Below are positions 27,686 to 36,620 of a DNA stretch of 64,000 nucleotides, one piece after another; position 1 is the stretch's first letter, and each line of letters starts with the position of its first letter. The translations under genes were made by a program, and so were the position numbers. Source of the DNA: RGIG4140 sp045632845 (GTDB taxonomy: Bacteria > Pseudomonadota > Alphaproteobacteria > CAAHEQ01 > UBA3637); NCBI GenBank assembly GCA_045632845.1, contig JAZQXL010000020.1, positions 62,001 through 126,000 of the forward strand, written 5' to 3'. The notes beneath the pieces were generated by a model. That model did not search any database, was not told the DNA's origin, and worked only from the letters and a program-made list of their open reading frames with translations.

Positions 27686-28460
27686 ATTCCGTTTTTCCTC
27701 TCGTTAAAAAATTATAAACAGCCTCATTTGGAGGATTCTTCAAAAGATCTTTTGGATTTCCGTGAGCAATGATTTTTTTTGTTTCAGCATCCAAGAAAAT
27801 TGAATTATTCCCAATTGCAAAAATTGAACTTAACTCATGCGTTACAATAACCATTGTTGTTCCCAAACTTTTGTTAATATTCAAGATTAAATCATCCAAT
27901 AATTTTGAACTGATTGGATCCAACCCAGCTGAAGGTTCATCAAAATATAAAATATCAGGATCAAGGGCTAAAGCTCTAGCTAAACCTGCCCGTTTTTTCA
28001 TCCCACCACTAATTTGTGAGGGATAAAAATCTTCAAACCCCGCCAAACCAACCAACGCCAATTTTAAAGAAGCAATATCTTTTATTGTTTTGGACGAATA
28101 CGATGTATATTGCTCAAGCGGAAGAGCAATATTCTCTGCCAAGGTCATTGAACTGAATAATCCCCCACTTTGGTATAAAATACCACATTTTTTCATCACT
28201 TCTTTTTGAACATCTGCCCCAGCTGATGTGAAGTTTTTTCCATCAATATAAACAGATCCCTTTATGGGTGGCAACAACCCTGTCAACACACGCAAAAGGG
28301 AACTTTTGCCACATCCACTTCCCCCCATAATGATAAAAATGTCTTTTTTATTCACTTCAAAAGACATATCTTTTTGCAAAACAAAATCACCATATCCCAT
28401 TGTTAAATTTTTAACTTGGATTTTAGGATCTAAAACCAATTCTTTTGAAGGTATTTTCAT
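27678..28460 (-). CDS. MlaF-type lipid ABC transporter ATPase (set 2)
   Basis: A 260-aa ABC ATPase with Walker A GGSGCGKSS, signature ISGGMKKRAGLARA and Walker B ILYFDEPSAGLDP. It belongs to the same family as the copy at 15821 but diverges clearly in sequence. It overlaps the permease gene by 4 bases and the MCE gene by 8, so all are co-translated. Confidence 0.92.
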   Translation of the reverse strand: MKIPSKELVLDPKIQVKNLTMGYGDFVLQKDMSFEVNKKDIFIIMGGSGCGKSSLLRVLTGLLPPIKGSVYIDGKNFTSAGADVQKEVMKKCGILYQSGGLFSSMTLAENIALPLEQYTSYSSKTIKDIASLKLALVGLAGFEDFYPSQISGGMKKRAGLARALALDPDILYFDEPSAGLDPISSKLLDDLILNINKSLGTTMVIVTHELSSIFAIGNNSIFLDAETKKIIAHGNPKDLLKNPPNEAVYNFLTRGKTEYV

Positions 28461-29587
28461 ATATTTAACACCTCACAAATCCATGTAATAATCCCTGTCA
28501 ACACAATCATCCAGACAATAGATGAAACAACAGCCTTTGTTGTTGCCTTACCAACACTGTCCGCATTTCTACCACAATAAATACCGTAATAGCAACCACA
28601 CAAAGAGATAATCACACCAAATACTATTCCATGAAAAATCCCCACAAGGAAATTCACAAGACCAAAAGAATTCAGTGCATACTTCCAATATTCTTCTGGT
28701 GAAATTTCCAATAAAAATGTTCCAACAAAAGCACCCCCTGCCATACCCATAAAATCAGAAAGCATCACCAAAATAGGCATAGAGATAAGCAATGACAAAA
28801 TCCTTGGGAGGACTAAAAAATCAACTGAAGGTATCCCCATTGTTTTAAGCGCATCCAATTCTTCATTAACTTGCATTGTTCCAATGGTTGCAGCATAAGA
28901 AGCACCCGTTCTACCCGCCATAATAATGCCAACCATAATCGCACCCATAATGCGAATCATTCCAATGGTAACAAGACTGGCCACATAAATTTGAGCCCCA
29001 AAGGTTTTTAATTGAATGGAACCAACAAAAGCCAAAATCAATCCAACCATAAAACTGATTAATGAAACAATCAAAAGTGCTTTGGGTCCACATTCATCTA
29101 AAGCTGATACAAAATCAACACCCCGAATAACTGCCCGCCCTTTAAAAAAACGACCAATAGAGCGACAAACAGAACCACAAAACAAAAAACCTTTGGATAG
29201 AATGTGATAAAATGAAATTGTTTTTTCACCAATATCTTCTAAAAGACCTTGTTTAACAAGGCTAGGAACTGATGGGTTTCGATCAACTGCCAAAGCCAAA
29301 GCCAATAAACTTTTTAAAGCATCTGGCATTTTGTCATATGAAACTAAAATATCCTTTTCTTTCGCAAACTTAATCAATTTATATAAATAAGAAGAAAGCG
29401 AACTATCCCAAGAAAGTAATTCTTCCCCTTTAAAAACAAGTTTAGTAATTTTTGATTGGTTAAGAGTAAGAAAACAACTCTCTTTTTCCTTTAGATTATC
29501 AAAAAAATCCAAAGAACCAACCAGATGGAGCGTTAACACGCCATCTTTTTCTTGAAAAGAAAATGAACTTAAAACATCTTTATTCAT
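28457..29587 (-). CDS. MlaE-type permease with N-terminal STAS domain (set 2)
   Basis: A 376-aa protein: residues 1 to about 110 resemble a STAS/MlaB-like domain (GVLTLHLVGSLDFFD), followed by the MlaE membrane domain with IMVGIIMAGRTGASYAATIGTMQVNEELDAL. The fusion of STAS and permease replaces the separate MlaB of enterobacteria. It starts the operon permease-ATPase-MCE-lipoprotein-HD hydrolase. Confidence 0.92.
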   Translation of the reverse strand: MNKDVLSSFSFQEKDGVLTLHLVGSLDFFDNLKEKESCFLTLNQSKITKLVFKGEELLSWDSSLSSYLYKLIKFAKEKDILVSYDKMPDALKSLLALALAVDRNPSVPSLVKQGLLEDIGEKTISFYHILSKGFLFCGSVCRSIGRFFKGRAVIRGVDFVSALDECGPKALLIVSLISFMVGLILAFVGSIQLKTFGAQIYVASLVTIGMIRIMGAIMVGIIMAGRTGASYAATIGTMQVNEELDALKTMGIPSVDFLVLPRILSLLISMPILVMLSDFMGMAGGAFVGTFLLEISPEEYWKYALNSFGLVNFLVGIFHGIVFGVIISLCGCYYGIYCGRNADSVGKATTKAVVSSIVWMIVLTGIITWICEVLNI

Positions 29588-29642
29588 AGGTACAAATTAA
29601 TACAAAATCTTTATTATCTCAAGAGATTTTAACTAAAAAGGC

Positions 29643-30779
29643 CTATTTTGTTTTAGATTTATCTTCTGCTTCATAAAACAACAGCGTCTTTAAAGCTTTT
29701 AATTTTTCCAATTCAATAGCTGGCAGATTTGTTTTATGCCCACTCTTATATAAAAAGCCTTGAATGGGTTCTCCATTTTCAAAAACAACCTCTAAAGTTT
29801 GTTCACCGCTTCTCGAATAATTTTTTGTTAACCCATGAAATTGATTGTTTGCAAATGAAACTGTCTTTGCTATTTTTCCATCTTCATAGTAAACTTTAGC
29901 TTCTCCATTTTTTTGATTGTTTGTATAAAAAATCTCACTATGAATCTGTCCTGACTTATAATATTCTTTAGAAACGCCTTCTAATCTCCCATTTTTATAC
30001 ATCATTTCAAAAAGAAGAATCCCATCTTTATCATAGATTTTTGAGATACCTTCTCGTTCATTATTTTTAAACAAATACGAAGCTATTTTATTTCCTTCTG
30101 TATCAAACTCAAATCCTTCCCCTTCTAATATACCATTTTTATAAGGGAATTCTGCTTGTTTTTGTTTGTTGTCATAGAACATATAAACAACACCATCAAC
30201 AACATCATTTTTAAAAGGAACTTGCATTTTCAAAATACCAGTTTTGGAATACACATCTTTGACACCTTCTAATCTATCATTTTGATAAAAAGAAGATTCC
30301 TTTAACTGTCCATTTTCATAATAAATCTTGTCACTACCATTTTGCAGACCTTTGTTATAAGTTGTTTCTTGCTTAATAATACCTGAAGGATAAAATTCTT
30401 TAACAACACCAGTAAGCAAATCATTTTCATAATGCTCTTCATATTTAACTTGACCAGTTTCATAATACTCTTGTAGCAACCCCTCTGTCTTATCATTCAC
30501 ACGAGAATAAATCATCATCAAATTCCCATTTGAATAATATTGCTTAAACTGCCCGTGAATCTGATCATCAAGATATGAGATTTCCATACGAAGTTGCCCA
30601 TTGTCATAATAATACTTAGCAAGACCATTTCTTTTATCATTCAAATACGTAATTTCAGATTGCACCTTACCATTTGAAAAATACGTACGTTTTGTATATT
30701 CCCTTTCAACCAAAAAATAAGATGCACAACCAAAAACAATCGCACAAAAAATCAAAAAAAGAACTATTTTTTTTATCAT
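29643..30779 (-). CDS. MORN_2-repeat protein (YwqK-like), membrane-anchored
   Basis: A 378-aa protein built from about 13 consecutive 24-residue repeats of the form G-x3-x-Y/F-Y-x-x-G-x-x-x-x-E-x-x-Y-x-N/D, the MORN_2/YwqK pattern, making an elongated beta structure. The N-terminus (MIKKIVLFLIFCAIVFGCAS) is a membrane anchor or atypical lipoprotein signal (F at -2 of the candidate lipobox). ATG 30779 behind GAGGT is preferred to the upstream frame start at 30821. It has no adjacent toxin gene, so the YwqK antitoxin label should not be read literally. Confidence 0.8.
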   Translation of the reverse strand: MIKKIVLFLIFCAIVFGCASYFLVEREYTKRTYFSNGKVQSEITYLNDKRNGLAKYYYDNGQLRMEISYLDDQIHGQFKQYYSNGNLMMIYSRVNDKTEGLLQEYYETGQVKYEEHYENDLLTGVVKEFYPSGIIKQETTYNKGLQNGSDKIYYENGQLKESSFYQNDRLEGVKDVYSKTGILKMQVPFKNDVVDGVVYMFYDNKQKQAEFPYKNGILEGEGFEFDTEGNKIASYLFKNNEREGISKIYDKDGILLFEMMYKNGRLEGVSKEYYKSGQIHSEIFYTNNQKNGEAKVYYEDGKIAKTVSFANNQFHGLTKNYSRSGEQTLEVVFENGEPIQGFLYKSGHKTNLPAIELEKLKALKTLLFYEAEDKSKTK

Positions 30780-30935
30780 TGAAACCTCATAAAAATTTCT
30801 TTTAGTATAGAAAAGTCCCACGAATTGTCAACAAAATATCAAATTTTGTAACTTTTTGTTCTTTTAACTTGCTTTTAAATAAATACGTATGATATGGTTC
30901 AAAAGGGTTATATACAAAAATAGGTATCAATAAGA

Positions 30936-31517
30936 ATGAATAAAAAACTAAAAATCAGCATCATCTCTATCATAATTATCGCAGCACTTGGTTTTGCAGG
31001 TTTCTGGCTTGAAAAACAAAAGACTGAAACAAATACGCTAACAAAAACTGTAAACACACAAAGTGCAAAAAATTTACAATTGCGTATTTTGTCAGGTATG
31101 GTCTATCGACATTTAGCTGGGTATGATCTGGTTTGTAAAGAAGCGGGCTATCCTTTAAAAAAATACCCAGAATATTTTTCCCAAAAATATAAAACATCCA
31201 TCCAAAAAATAAATGATGCATGGGAAGCTGATGGCAAAAATTTAGAAGACGTTTTGATTCATTTTGATAAAAAAATATATCCAACAATCGCACACGACAT
31301 CAAAAAAGAACTCATAGATATTGAAAGATTAACTGCTAAATACATTTTAGCTCATCAACAAAAAGTTTCTGTTGATAAAATTGAATGGACAGATGAACTT
31401 GAAAATAAATTAAATCTAAAAGATGCCTGTTTATTATTAGACGATGAAGCTGCATTTTTCTTAGATCAATCTGCTTTTGATAAAGAGTTTAACGACAGAG
31501 TTAAAGAGCTCGATTAA
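30936..31517 (+). CDS. Hypothetical membrane-anchored protein
   Basis: A 193-aa protein with one N-terminal membrane helix (ISIISIIIIAALGFAGFWL) and a mostly helical, charged extracytoplasmic domain. No recognised family. It is immediately upstream of the dnaA regulatory region in the same direction, but 269 bases separate them. The ribosome site is weak. Confidence 0.7.
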   Translation: MNKKLKISIISIIIIAALGFAGFWLEKQKTETNTLTKTVNTQSAKNLQLRILSGMVYRHLAGYDLVCKEAGYPLKKYPEYFSQKYKTSIQKINDAWEADGKNLEDVLIHFDKKIYPTIAHDIKKELIDIERLTAKYILAHQQKVSVDKIEWTDELENKLNLKDACLLLDDEAAFFLDQSAFDKEFNDRVKELD

Positions 31518-31689
31518 TATTTTTTAAGAATCGGTATTGACTCGAGTCGAATAAAAATATATACATATGCAACGAATCTATTTTGACTCATTGTACAAAA
31601 AAGCTCAAATATCAAAAAAGTGTACAAATTCAAAAACAATGGACACAATATATTGAAAACAAGAATCAAGATATTGCGTCAAGAAATTT

Positions 31690-31729
31690 ATTTGCAAAAA
31701 TTAACAAAAAGTTAATTGCTATTTGCAAA
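31690..31729. promoter_or_regulatory. dnaA upstream region: CtrA-type box flanked by ATTTGCAAA repeats
   Basis: TTAA-CAAAAAG-TTAA at 31701-31715 matches the CtrA consensus TTAA-N7-TTAA and is also an inverted repeat (ATTAAC/GTTAAT). ATTTGCAAA occurs on each side (31690-31698 and 31721-31729). The site lies 70-90 bases upstream of the dnaA start. I saw no convincing DnaA boxes in 31518-31786, so an origin here is not supported. Confidence 0.55.
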
Positions 31730-31786
31730 TATTTTTTTAAGATATGAATCAAGATAGGACACAAAGACTCAAGGAAGACAAAAAAG

Positions 31787-33274
31787 ATGGTTGAACAGTT
31801 ATCAAATACTCTAAACTATGAATGGCAAAAAATCTGCGCTTGTTTAGAGAAAGATCAAGGAAATAAACTCGCAACACGTTTATTAAAACGTGTTGTCCCC
31901 AATGGTATGGTGGAAAATGAAGTTTATTTAAGTGTTCCTACCACTTGTATTCATGATTTTATTAAACAAAACTATGCCGACCAACTCCTTTCTTTGTGGA
32001 AACAAGAAAATCCTCTTGTTAATGGGTTAAAATTCAAACTCGAATCGCAACCATCTGCATTTATAGCTCCACAACCTGAGACACCTGTCAAACCTGTTGA
32101 GGTTCCAGTTCAACAAATGCCAGAGCAACCCTGTTTTTTTGCAGATGATCAAGCCAAAAGCAAACAGATTCTCTTTGAACAAACTGAAAATAAAACATTA
32201 GAAACAGAGATTATTCCCCAAACGGAAGAAGTTCAAGTTCCTTGCTATTTAGATACAAGTCATACTTTCGACTCCTTTGTTGTGGGAAAATCTAATGAAT
32301 TTGCTTATGCTGCAGCACGTCGAGTCGCAGAAGACGATTCAATTTCATTCAATCCTCTTTACATCCATGCCCCTGCAGGACTTGGAAAAACACACTTAAT
32401 GCATGCAACGGCATGGCGTATTAAAGAGTTATACCCAGAAAAAACTGTTTTATATTTATCGTCAGAACAATTCTTTCAACAATTTGTTAAGGCATTAAGA
32501 TACAACAGTACAGAATCATTCCACAATCTGGTTAGAAATGTTGATGTTTTAATGATTGATGATATTCAATTTATTTTTGGCAAAAAAGCAACTCAAGAAG
32601 AATTTTTCCACACATTCAACACATTAATCGCCCGTGGAAAGAAAGTGATTCTCTCGGCCGATTCAAATCCTTTAGATTTGCAAGGCATTGAAGATAGGTT
32701 AAAAACCAGAATCGCCCAAGGTCTTGTTGTGAACATTCAACCAACATCTTTTGAATTGCGTTTAGGCATTTTGCAAGAAAAAACAAAAGCATTAAGAACC
32801 CCTGTTCCATTAGATGTACTAGAATTTTTGGCAAAAAACATTACAGCCAGTGTCCGTGAATTGGAAGGGGCATTAAAACGAGTCGTTGCAAAAGCAGAGT
32901 TAATTGGAACGCCAATCAATGTTGAAACAACACACGAAATTTTAAGAGATATTATTCAAATTTATGAAAAACAAATCTCGGTTGCCGATATTTTACAAAG
33001 CACTGCAAATTACTATGCACTCAAAATGGCTGATTTAAAATCTGTAAGAAGAGACAGACGAATCGCACGTCCGCGACAATTGGCTATGTATCTGTCCAAA
33101 ATGTTAACACCGCTTTCTTTACCAGATATTGGAACACATTTTGAACGCGACCATACAACCATTTTACATGCAATCAAAACAATTGAAGGGTTGTTACAAA
33201 GAGATTCGCAACTTCAAAAAGATATGCAAAAAATCACTATGAGCTTGAAAGAGGGGAGTTATGCCCAATATTAA
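31787..33274 (+). CDS. dnaA: Chromosomal replication initiator DnaA
   Basis: A 495-aa protein with domain I (to about 85), a Gln/Pro/Glu-rich linker, the AAA+ domain (Walker A PAGLGKTH about 196-203, Walker B LMIDDIQF about 255-262), and the C-terminal DNA-binding domain with RRIARPRQLAMYL and the signature FERDHTTILHA. It binds DnaA boxes and opens the origin. Its end overlaps the hsp20 gene by 14 bases. Confidence 0.97.
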   Translation: MVEQLSNTLNYEWQKICACLEKDQGNKLATRLLKRVVPNGMVENEVYLSVPTTCIHDFIKQNYADQLLSLWKQENPLVNGLKFKLESQPSAFIAPQPETPVKPVEVPVQQMPEQPCFFADDQAKSKQILFEQTENKTLETEIIPQTEEVQVPCYLDTSHTFDSFVVGKSNEFAYAAARRVAEDDSISFNPLYIHAPAGLGKTHLMHATAWRIKELYPEKTVLYLSSEQFFQQFVKALRYNSTESFHNLVRNVDVLMIDDIQFIFGKKATQEEFFHTFNTLIARGKKVILSADSNPLDLQGIEDRLKTRIAQGLVVNIQPTSFELRLGILQEKTKALRTPVPLDVLEFLAKNITASVRELEGALKRVVAKAELIGTPINVETTHEILRDIIQIYEKQISVADILQSTANYYALKMADLKSVRRDRRIARPRQLAMYLSKMLTPLSLPDIGTHFERDHTTILHAIKTIEGLLQRDSQLQKDMQKITMSLKEGSYAQY

Positions 33275-33713
33275 TTCTTTCAATAACCCATTTATGTTGG
33301 GATTTGAAGAATTTGAAAATATGCTCCTTCAAATTTCAAAGGGTTCAGAAAATTTTCCTCCTTACAACATTGAACAGTTGGATGAAGAATATTTAAGATT
33401 AACATTAGCTGTTGCAGGATACAAGGAACAAGATTTGGAAGTTTCAATGGAGGAAAATCAACTTACCATTAGAGGAAAACAATTTAATGATCCCAATCGT
33501 CATTTTATCCACAAAGGAATATCCTCTCGCTCTTTTATTAAATCTTTTGTTTTAGCAGATGGACTTGAAATAAAAGGCGCTATATTGGAAGACGGATTAT
33601 TAAAAATAGATTTCAAAAGAAAAATCAAACAAAAAAACATTCAAAAAATTACAATTAAAACTCAACAATCAAGCCAGTTGGTTTTATCAACAAAAGGAGA
33701 TGAAGATGAGTAA
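33261..33713 (+). CDS. Small heat shock protein (Hsp20)
   Basis: A 150-aa alpha-crystallin-domain chaperone: YNIEQLDEEYLRLTLAVAGYKEQDLEVSMEENQLTIRGK, then the ISSRSFIKSFVLADGLEIKGAILEDGLLKIDF strand block. It holds unfolding proteins. GAGGGG precedes its ATG inside the end of dnaA, so it is probably translated from the dnaA transcript. Confidence 0.93.
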   Translation: MPNINSFNNPFMLGFEEFENMLLQISKGSENFPPYNIEQLDEEYLRLTLAVAGYKEQDLEVSMEENQLTIRGKQFNDPNRHFIHKGISSRSFIKSFVLADGLEIKGAILEDGLLKIDFKRKIKQKNIQKITIKTQQSSQLVLSTKGDEDE

Positions 33714-33930
33714 GGAAATTAATATTGATATAAATGATGAAGCTTTATCTTTATTGAATATGGTTACCTTCACTTCAGAAAAAGCTTATATCAAGCAAGA
33801 ATCTCTTAATAACGACATGGTTTGGTCTATCTATAATGAACAAGGTGAAAAGATGGGATACGCTGCGTCTAGAGAAGTTGCCTTTGCAATTGTCAGCCAA
33901 AATCAATTCATTGGATTGAGTGTTCATTAA
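33706..33930 (+). CDS. DUF1150 family protein
   Basis: A 74-aa protein whose YIKQESLNNDMVWSIYNEQGEKMGYAASREVAFAIVSQ matches the small DUF1150 family that accompanies hsp20 genes in alphaproteobacteria. ATG 33706 follows AAAGGAG and overlaps hsp20 by 8 bases. Function unknown; the coupling suggests a role with the chaperone. Confidence 0.85.
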   Translation: MSKEINIDINDEALSLLNMVTFTSEKAYIKQESLNNDMVWSIYNEQGEKMGYAASREVAFAIVSQNQFIGLSVH

Positions 33931-34008
33931 AAAATATTTTTTCTCTCTTGAAAAAGCATTTTAATCTCCCTATACTCATTAGGTCATCAAAAGTCTTCGT
34001 CAAAGGAA

Positions 34009-34025
34009 TGAACAAAACAAGTTCA
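34009..34025. promoter_or_regulatory. Inverted repeat upstream of csp promoter
   Basis: TGAAC-N7-GTTCA, seven bases upstream of the csp -35 hexamer. A candidate regulator site; it is palindromic and therefore not the direct-repeat LexA box seen at recA. Confidence 0.35.
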
Positions 34026-34032
34026 CCAAAGA

Positions 34033-34061
34033 TTGTTAAGGTATTAAAAAGATGATATAAT
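34033..34061 (+). promoter_or_regulatory. Promoter of cold-shock gene
   Basis: TTGTTA (34033-34038), 17-base spacer, consensus TATAAT (34056-34061) with an extended TG. Start near 34068 gives only about 20 bases of leader, unlike the long cspA leader of E. coli. Confidence 0.75.
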
Positions 34062-34086
34062 TTACAAAAATATGGAGTATAAAAAA

Positions 34087-34290
34087 ATGCAAACAGGCAA
34101 AGTAAAATGGTTTAATTACAAAAAAGGTTATGGATTTATCACACCTGACGAAGGTGAAAAGGACGTTTTTGTTCATATCACAGCCTTGCACGCTTCAAAA
34201 TTGCGTGTTTTAGAAGACAATCAACCAATTTCTTATGATTTAAAAGAAGAAAATGGCAAAATCTGTGCCACAAATCTTGTTTTAGGTTAA
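34087..34290 (+). CDS. Cold-shock domain protein
   Basis: A 67-aa single-domain protein with RNP1 KGYGFITP and RNP2 VFVHITAL, so it binds single-stranded RNA or DNA. The start is ATG 34087 behind GGAG; the in-frame ATG at 34072 is too close to the transcription start. Normal CspA length. Confidence 0.92.
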   Translation: MQTGKVKWFNYKKGYGFITPDEGEKDVFVHITALHASKLRVLEDNQPISYDLKEENGKICATNLVLG

Positions 34291-34298
34291 TCTAAAAA

Positions 34299-34350
34299 AA
34301 CTCCCAATCAAAAGCTGTAATTCATTACTCATTTTGATGGGAGTTTTTTT
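34299..34350 (+). terminator. Terminator of cold-shock gene
   Basis: Long stem ACTCCCAATCAAAA with TTTTGATGGGAGT (one bulge) followed by TTTTTTT. Confidence 0.85.
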
Positions 34351-34375
34351 AATACCCATTTTTAAAGATAGATTC

Positions 34376-34404
34376 TTGCTTAAAAGACTAAATTATGGTA
34401 CTCT
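34376..34404 (+). promoter_or_regulatory. Promoter of rnr
   Basis: TTGCTT (34376-34381), 17-base spacer, TACTCT (34399-34404) with an extended TG one base upstream of the hexamer. Confidence 0.5.
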
Positions 34405-34426
34405 AAAAGTATAAGGAGGGTGCCAA

Positions 34427-36553
34427 ATGAATAAAAAAACATCTCAAAAAATGCCATCCATGAAAGAGTTGATTGATTATCTCAATCAACAAACAGGTAC
34501 CATCGATAAGCGTACCATCGCCAAACGATTTAAAATAAAAGGCGATGACAGAAGAGAACTTAAAAATATGCTTAAGGAATTAAAAAATTCAGGCATCATT
34601 GAGCATAGAGAAAATACAAAGAAAAATCGTCTTCATATCGCAGGAAAACTCAGCGAATATGAACAAATAGAAATTACAGGCATTGATTCTATGGGTGACT
34701 TGATTGCCCGTCCACTTGATTGGAAATCTAGACAAGAAGTCCCTCAAATTATCATCACAAAAAACAAAATTAATCCCCCTGCTGGTGTGGGAGATGTTGT
34801 TCAAGCCAGATTAAAAAGCATTAAAAAACTTATGTATGAAGGCGAAGTTATCAGACGGATTACAACAAGCGGCAACCAAATGGTTGGCGTATATGAGAAC
34901 AACAAAGTTTATTCTGTTGATCGCAGATTAAAACAAGCATTTAACTTAATTGATGTTCCAAAAGGTGTGCAAAACAAAGACATTCTCTTAGTTGAAATAC
35001 CCATGATAAGATCTAGAGAACCCGTTGCAAAATTCATTCAAAAAATTGGTTCTTCCCTAGATCCTTTTGCAGCAACTCTCATTGCTATTTATATGCACCG
35101 CCTGCCCATAATGTTTTTCAAACAAACGGAAAAAGAAGTTCAAAACTTAACCATTCCTCCTGTGGATAAAAACAGAATTGATTTAAGAAAAATTCCTTTT
35201 GTTACCATCGATGGAGCTGATGCAAAAGATTTTGACGATGCTGTATGGGCTGAAAAAGATACATCAAGCGAAAATCCAGGCGGCTACCACATTATGGTTG
35301 CTATTGCTGATGTCAGTTGGTATGTCAGATGTGAAAGCGCTCTTGATAGTGATGCAAAATTAAGGGGTAACTCCACCTATTTTCCAGACCGAGTTTTACC
35401 AATGCTTCCCTTTGAAGTATCCAATGGTGTCTGCTCTTTAAAACCTCACGAAGATAGGGCCGCCCTTGTATGCGAAATGTGGATTGACAAATCTGGTATT
35501 AAGAAAAAACACCGATTTGTTCGCGCTCTTATTCGTTCAGAACGCAGATTAACCTATCCAGAAGTTGAAGAAGCCATTCAAGGCCACACACCCATTGTTG
35601 GACTTGAAGAAGAAATTGAAACGCTTAAAAATGTTTATCTCCTTCTTAAAAAACAACGCAAAAAAAGAGGTGTTATTGAAATTGATGTTCCAGAACAACA
35701 AGTTGAACTAACCAAAGATGGTCACATCAAATCTATTCATCCAAGGCAAACTCTTTCAAGTATGCAATTGATTGAAGAGTTAATGATTCTTTCCAATGTT
35801 TCAGCAGCCGAAACATTGGAAGAAAAACACATGCCAACCATGTATCGTGTGCATGATAGACCTTCTGAAGAAAAATTAAAAACATTAAACAACTTTTTAA
35901 AATCGATTAGAATCATTAAAAAACCGTTCACCGAACAAGCCGAACCAAAAGACTTTAATTTAGTTTTAGAAAAAGCACGAACCAGTGACAAAAACTTTGC
36001 CATCAATGAGTTTGTATTAAGGAGTCAATCTCAAGCTTGTTACAGCTCTGAAAACATTGGTCACTTTGGATTAGCGCTTTTAAAATATGCACACTTCACC
36101 TCTCCTATTCGAAGATATTCAGACTTAATGGTTCATAGAGCACTTGTTGATGCTTTAAAATTAGGAGATGGTGGTTTAAGCAAAGAAAGCATTGCTAATT
36201 TTGACAACACAGCAAAACACATTTCACAAACAGAAAGACAATCAGCCGCAGCAGAACAAGATGCTGTTGATAGATACATCGCCTCTTATTTAAAAAACAA
36301 AGAAAACAAAACATTTAAAGTGCGAATCTCTTCTATCACAAACTTTGGGCTTTTTGTGCGCCTCGAATCGTTTGGCGCAGATGGATTCATTCCAATGAGA
36401 TATCTAGGTGGCGATTATTATGATTATAACGAACAAGCTCAAATTTTGGAAGGCAGATCAACTGGGAAAAAATTCCAAGTTGGTGAAACTATCCATGCTG
36501 TTTTAAAAGAAGTTTCTCCTATCACAGGTGGTCTTTTATTCAAACCAAAATAA
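34427..36553 (+). CDS. rnr: Ribonuclease R
   Basis: A 708-aa 3'-5' exoribonuclease of the RNase II/R family: an N-terminal winged helix, cold-shock-like domains, the RNB catalytic domain with the Asp cluster DGADAKDFDDAVWAE, LKYAHFTSPIRRYSDLMVHR, and a C-terminal S1 domain (VRISSITNFGLFVRLESFGADGFIP). It degrades structured RNA. AAGGAGG precedes the ATG. Confidence 0.95.
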   Translation: MNKKTSQKMPSMKELIDYLNQQTGTIDKRTIAKRFKIKGDDRRELKNMLKELKNSGIIEHRENTKKNRLHIAGKLSEYEQIEITGIDSMGDLIARPLDWKSRQEVPQIIITKNKINPPAGVGDVVQARLKSIKKLMYEGEVIRRITTSGNQMVGVYENNKVYSVDRRLKQAFNLIDVPKGVQNKDILLVEIPMIRSREPVAKFIQKIGSSLDPFAATLIAIYMHRLPIMFFKQTEKEVQNLTIPPVDKNRIDLRKIPFVTIDGADAKDFDDAVWAEKDTSSENPGGYHIMVAIADVSWYVRCESALDSDAKLRGNSTYFPDRVLPMLPFEVSNGVCSLKPHEDRAALVCEMWIDKSGIKKKHRFVRALIRSERRLTYPEVEEAIQGHTPIVGLEEEIETLKNVYLLLKKQRKKRGVIEIDVPEQQVELTKDGHIKSIHPRQTLSSMQLIEELMILSNVSAAETLEEKHMPTMYRVHDRPSEEKLKTLNNFLKSIRIIKKPFTEQAEPKDFNLVLEKARTSDKNFAINEFVLRSQSQACYSSENIGHFGLALLKYAHFTSPIRRYSDLMVHRALVDALKLGDGGLSKESIANFDNTAKHISQTERQSAAAEQDAVDRYIASYLKNKENKTFKVRISSITNFGLFVRLESFGADGFIPMRYLGGDYYDYNEQAQILEGRSTGKKFQVGETIHAVLKEVSPITGGLLFKPK

Positions 36554-36571
36554 ATTAAATATCACACAAAA

Positions 36572-36600
36572 AAAGAACCAACAATTGTTGGTTCTTTTTC
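36572..36600. terminator. Bidirectional terminator between rnr and recA
   Basis: AAAGAACCAACAATTGTTGG and its mirror form a perfect palindrome ending in TTTTT, between convergent genes. Confidence 0.9.
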
Positions 36601-36620
36601 GTTTCACATACCGTTAAGAA

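Noticed and set aside
31518..31786. Replication origin upstream of dnaA
   Set aside because: AT-rich and containing repeats, but no clear DnaA boxes (TTATNCACA) were found on either strand.
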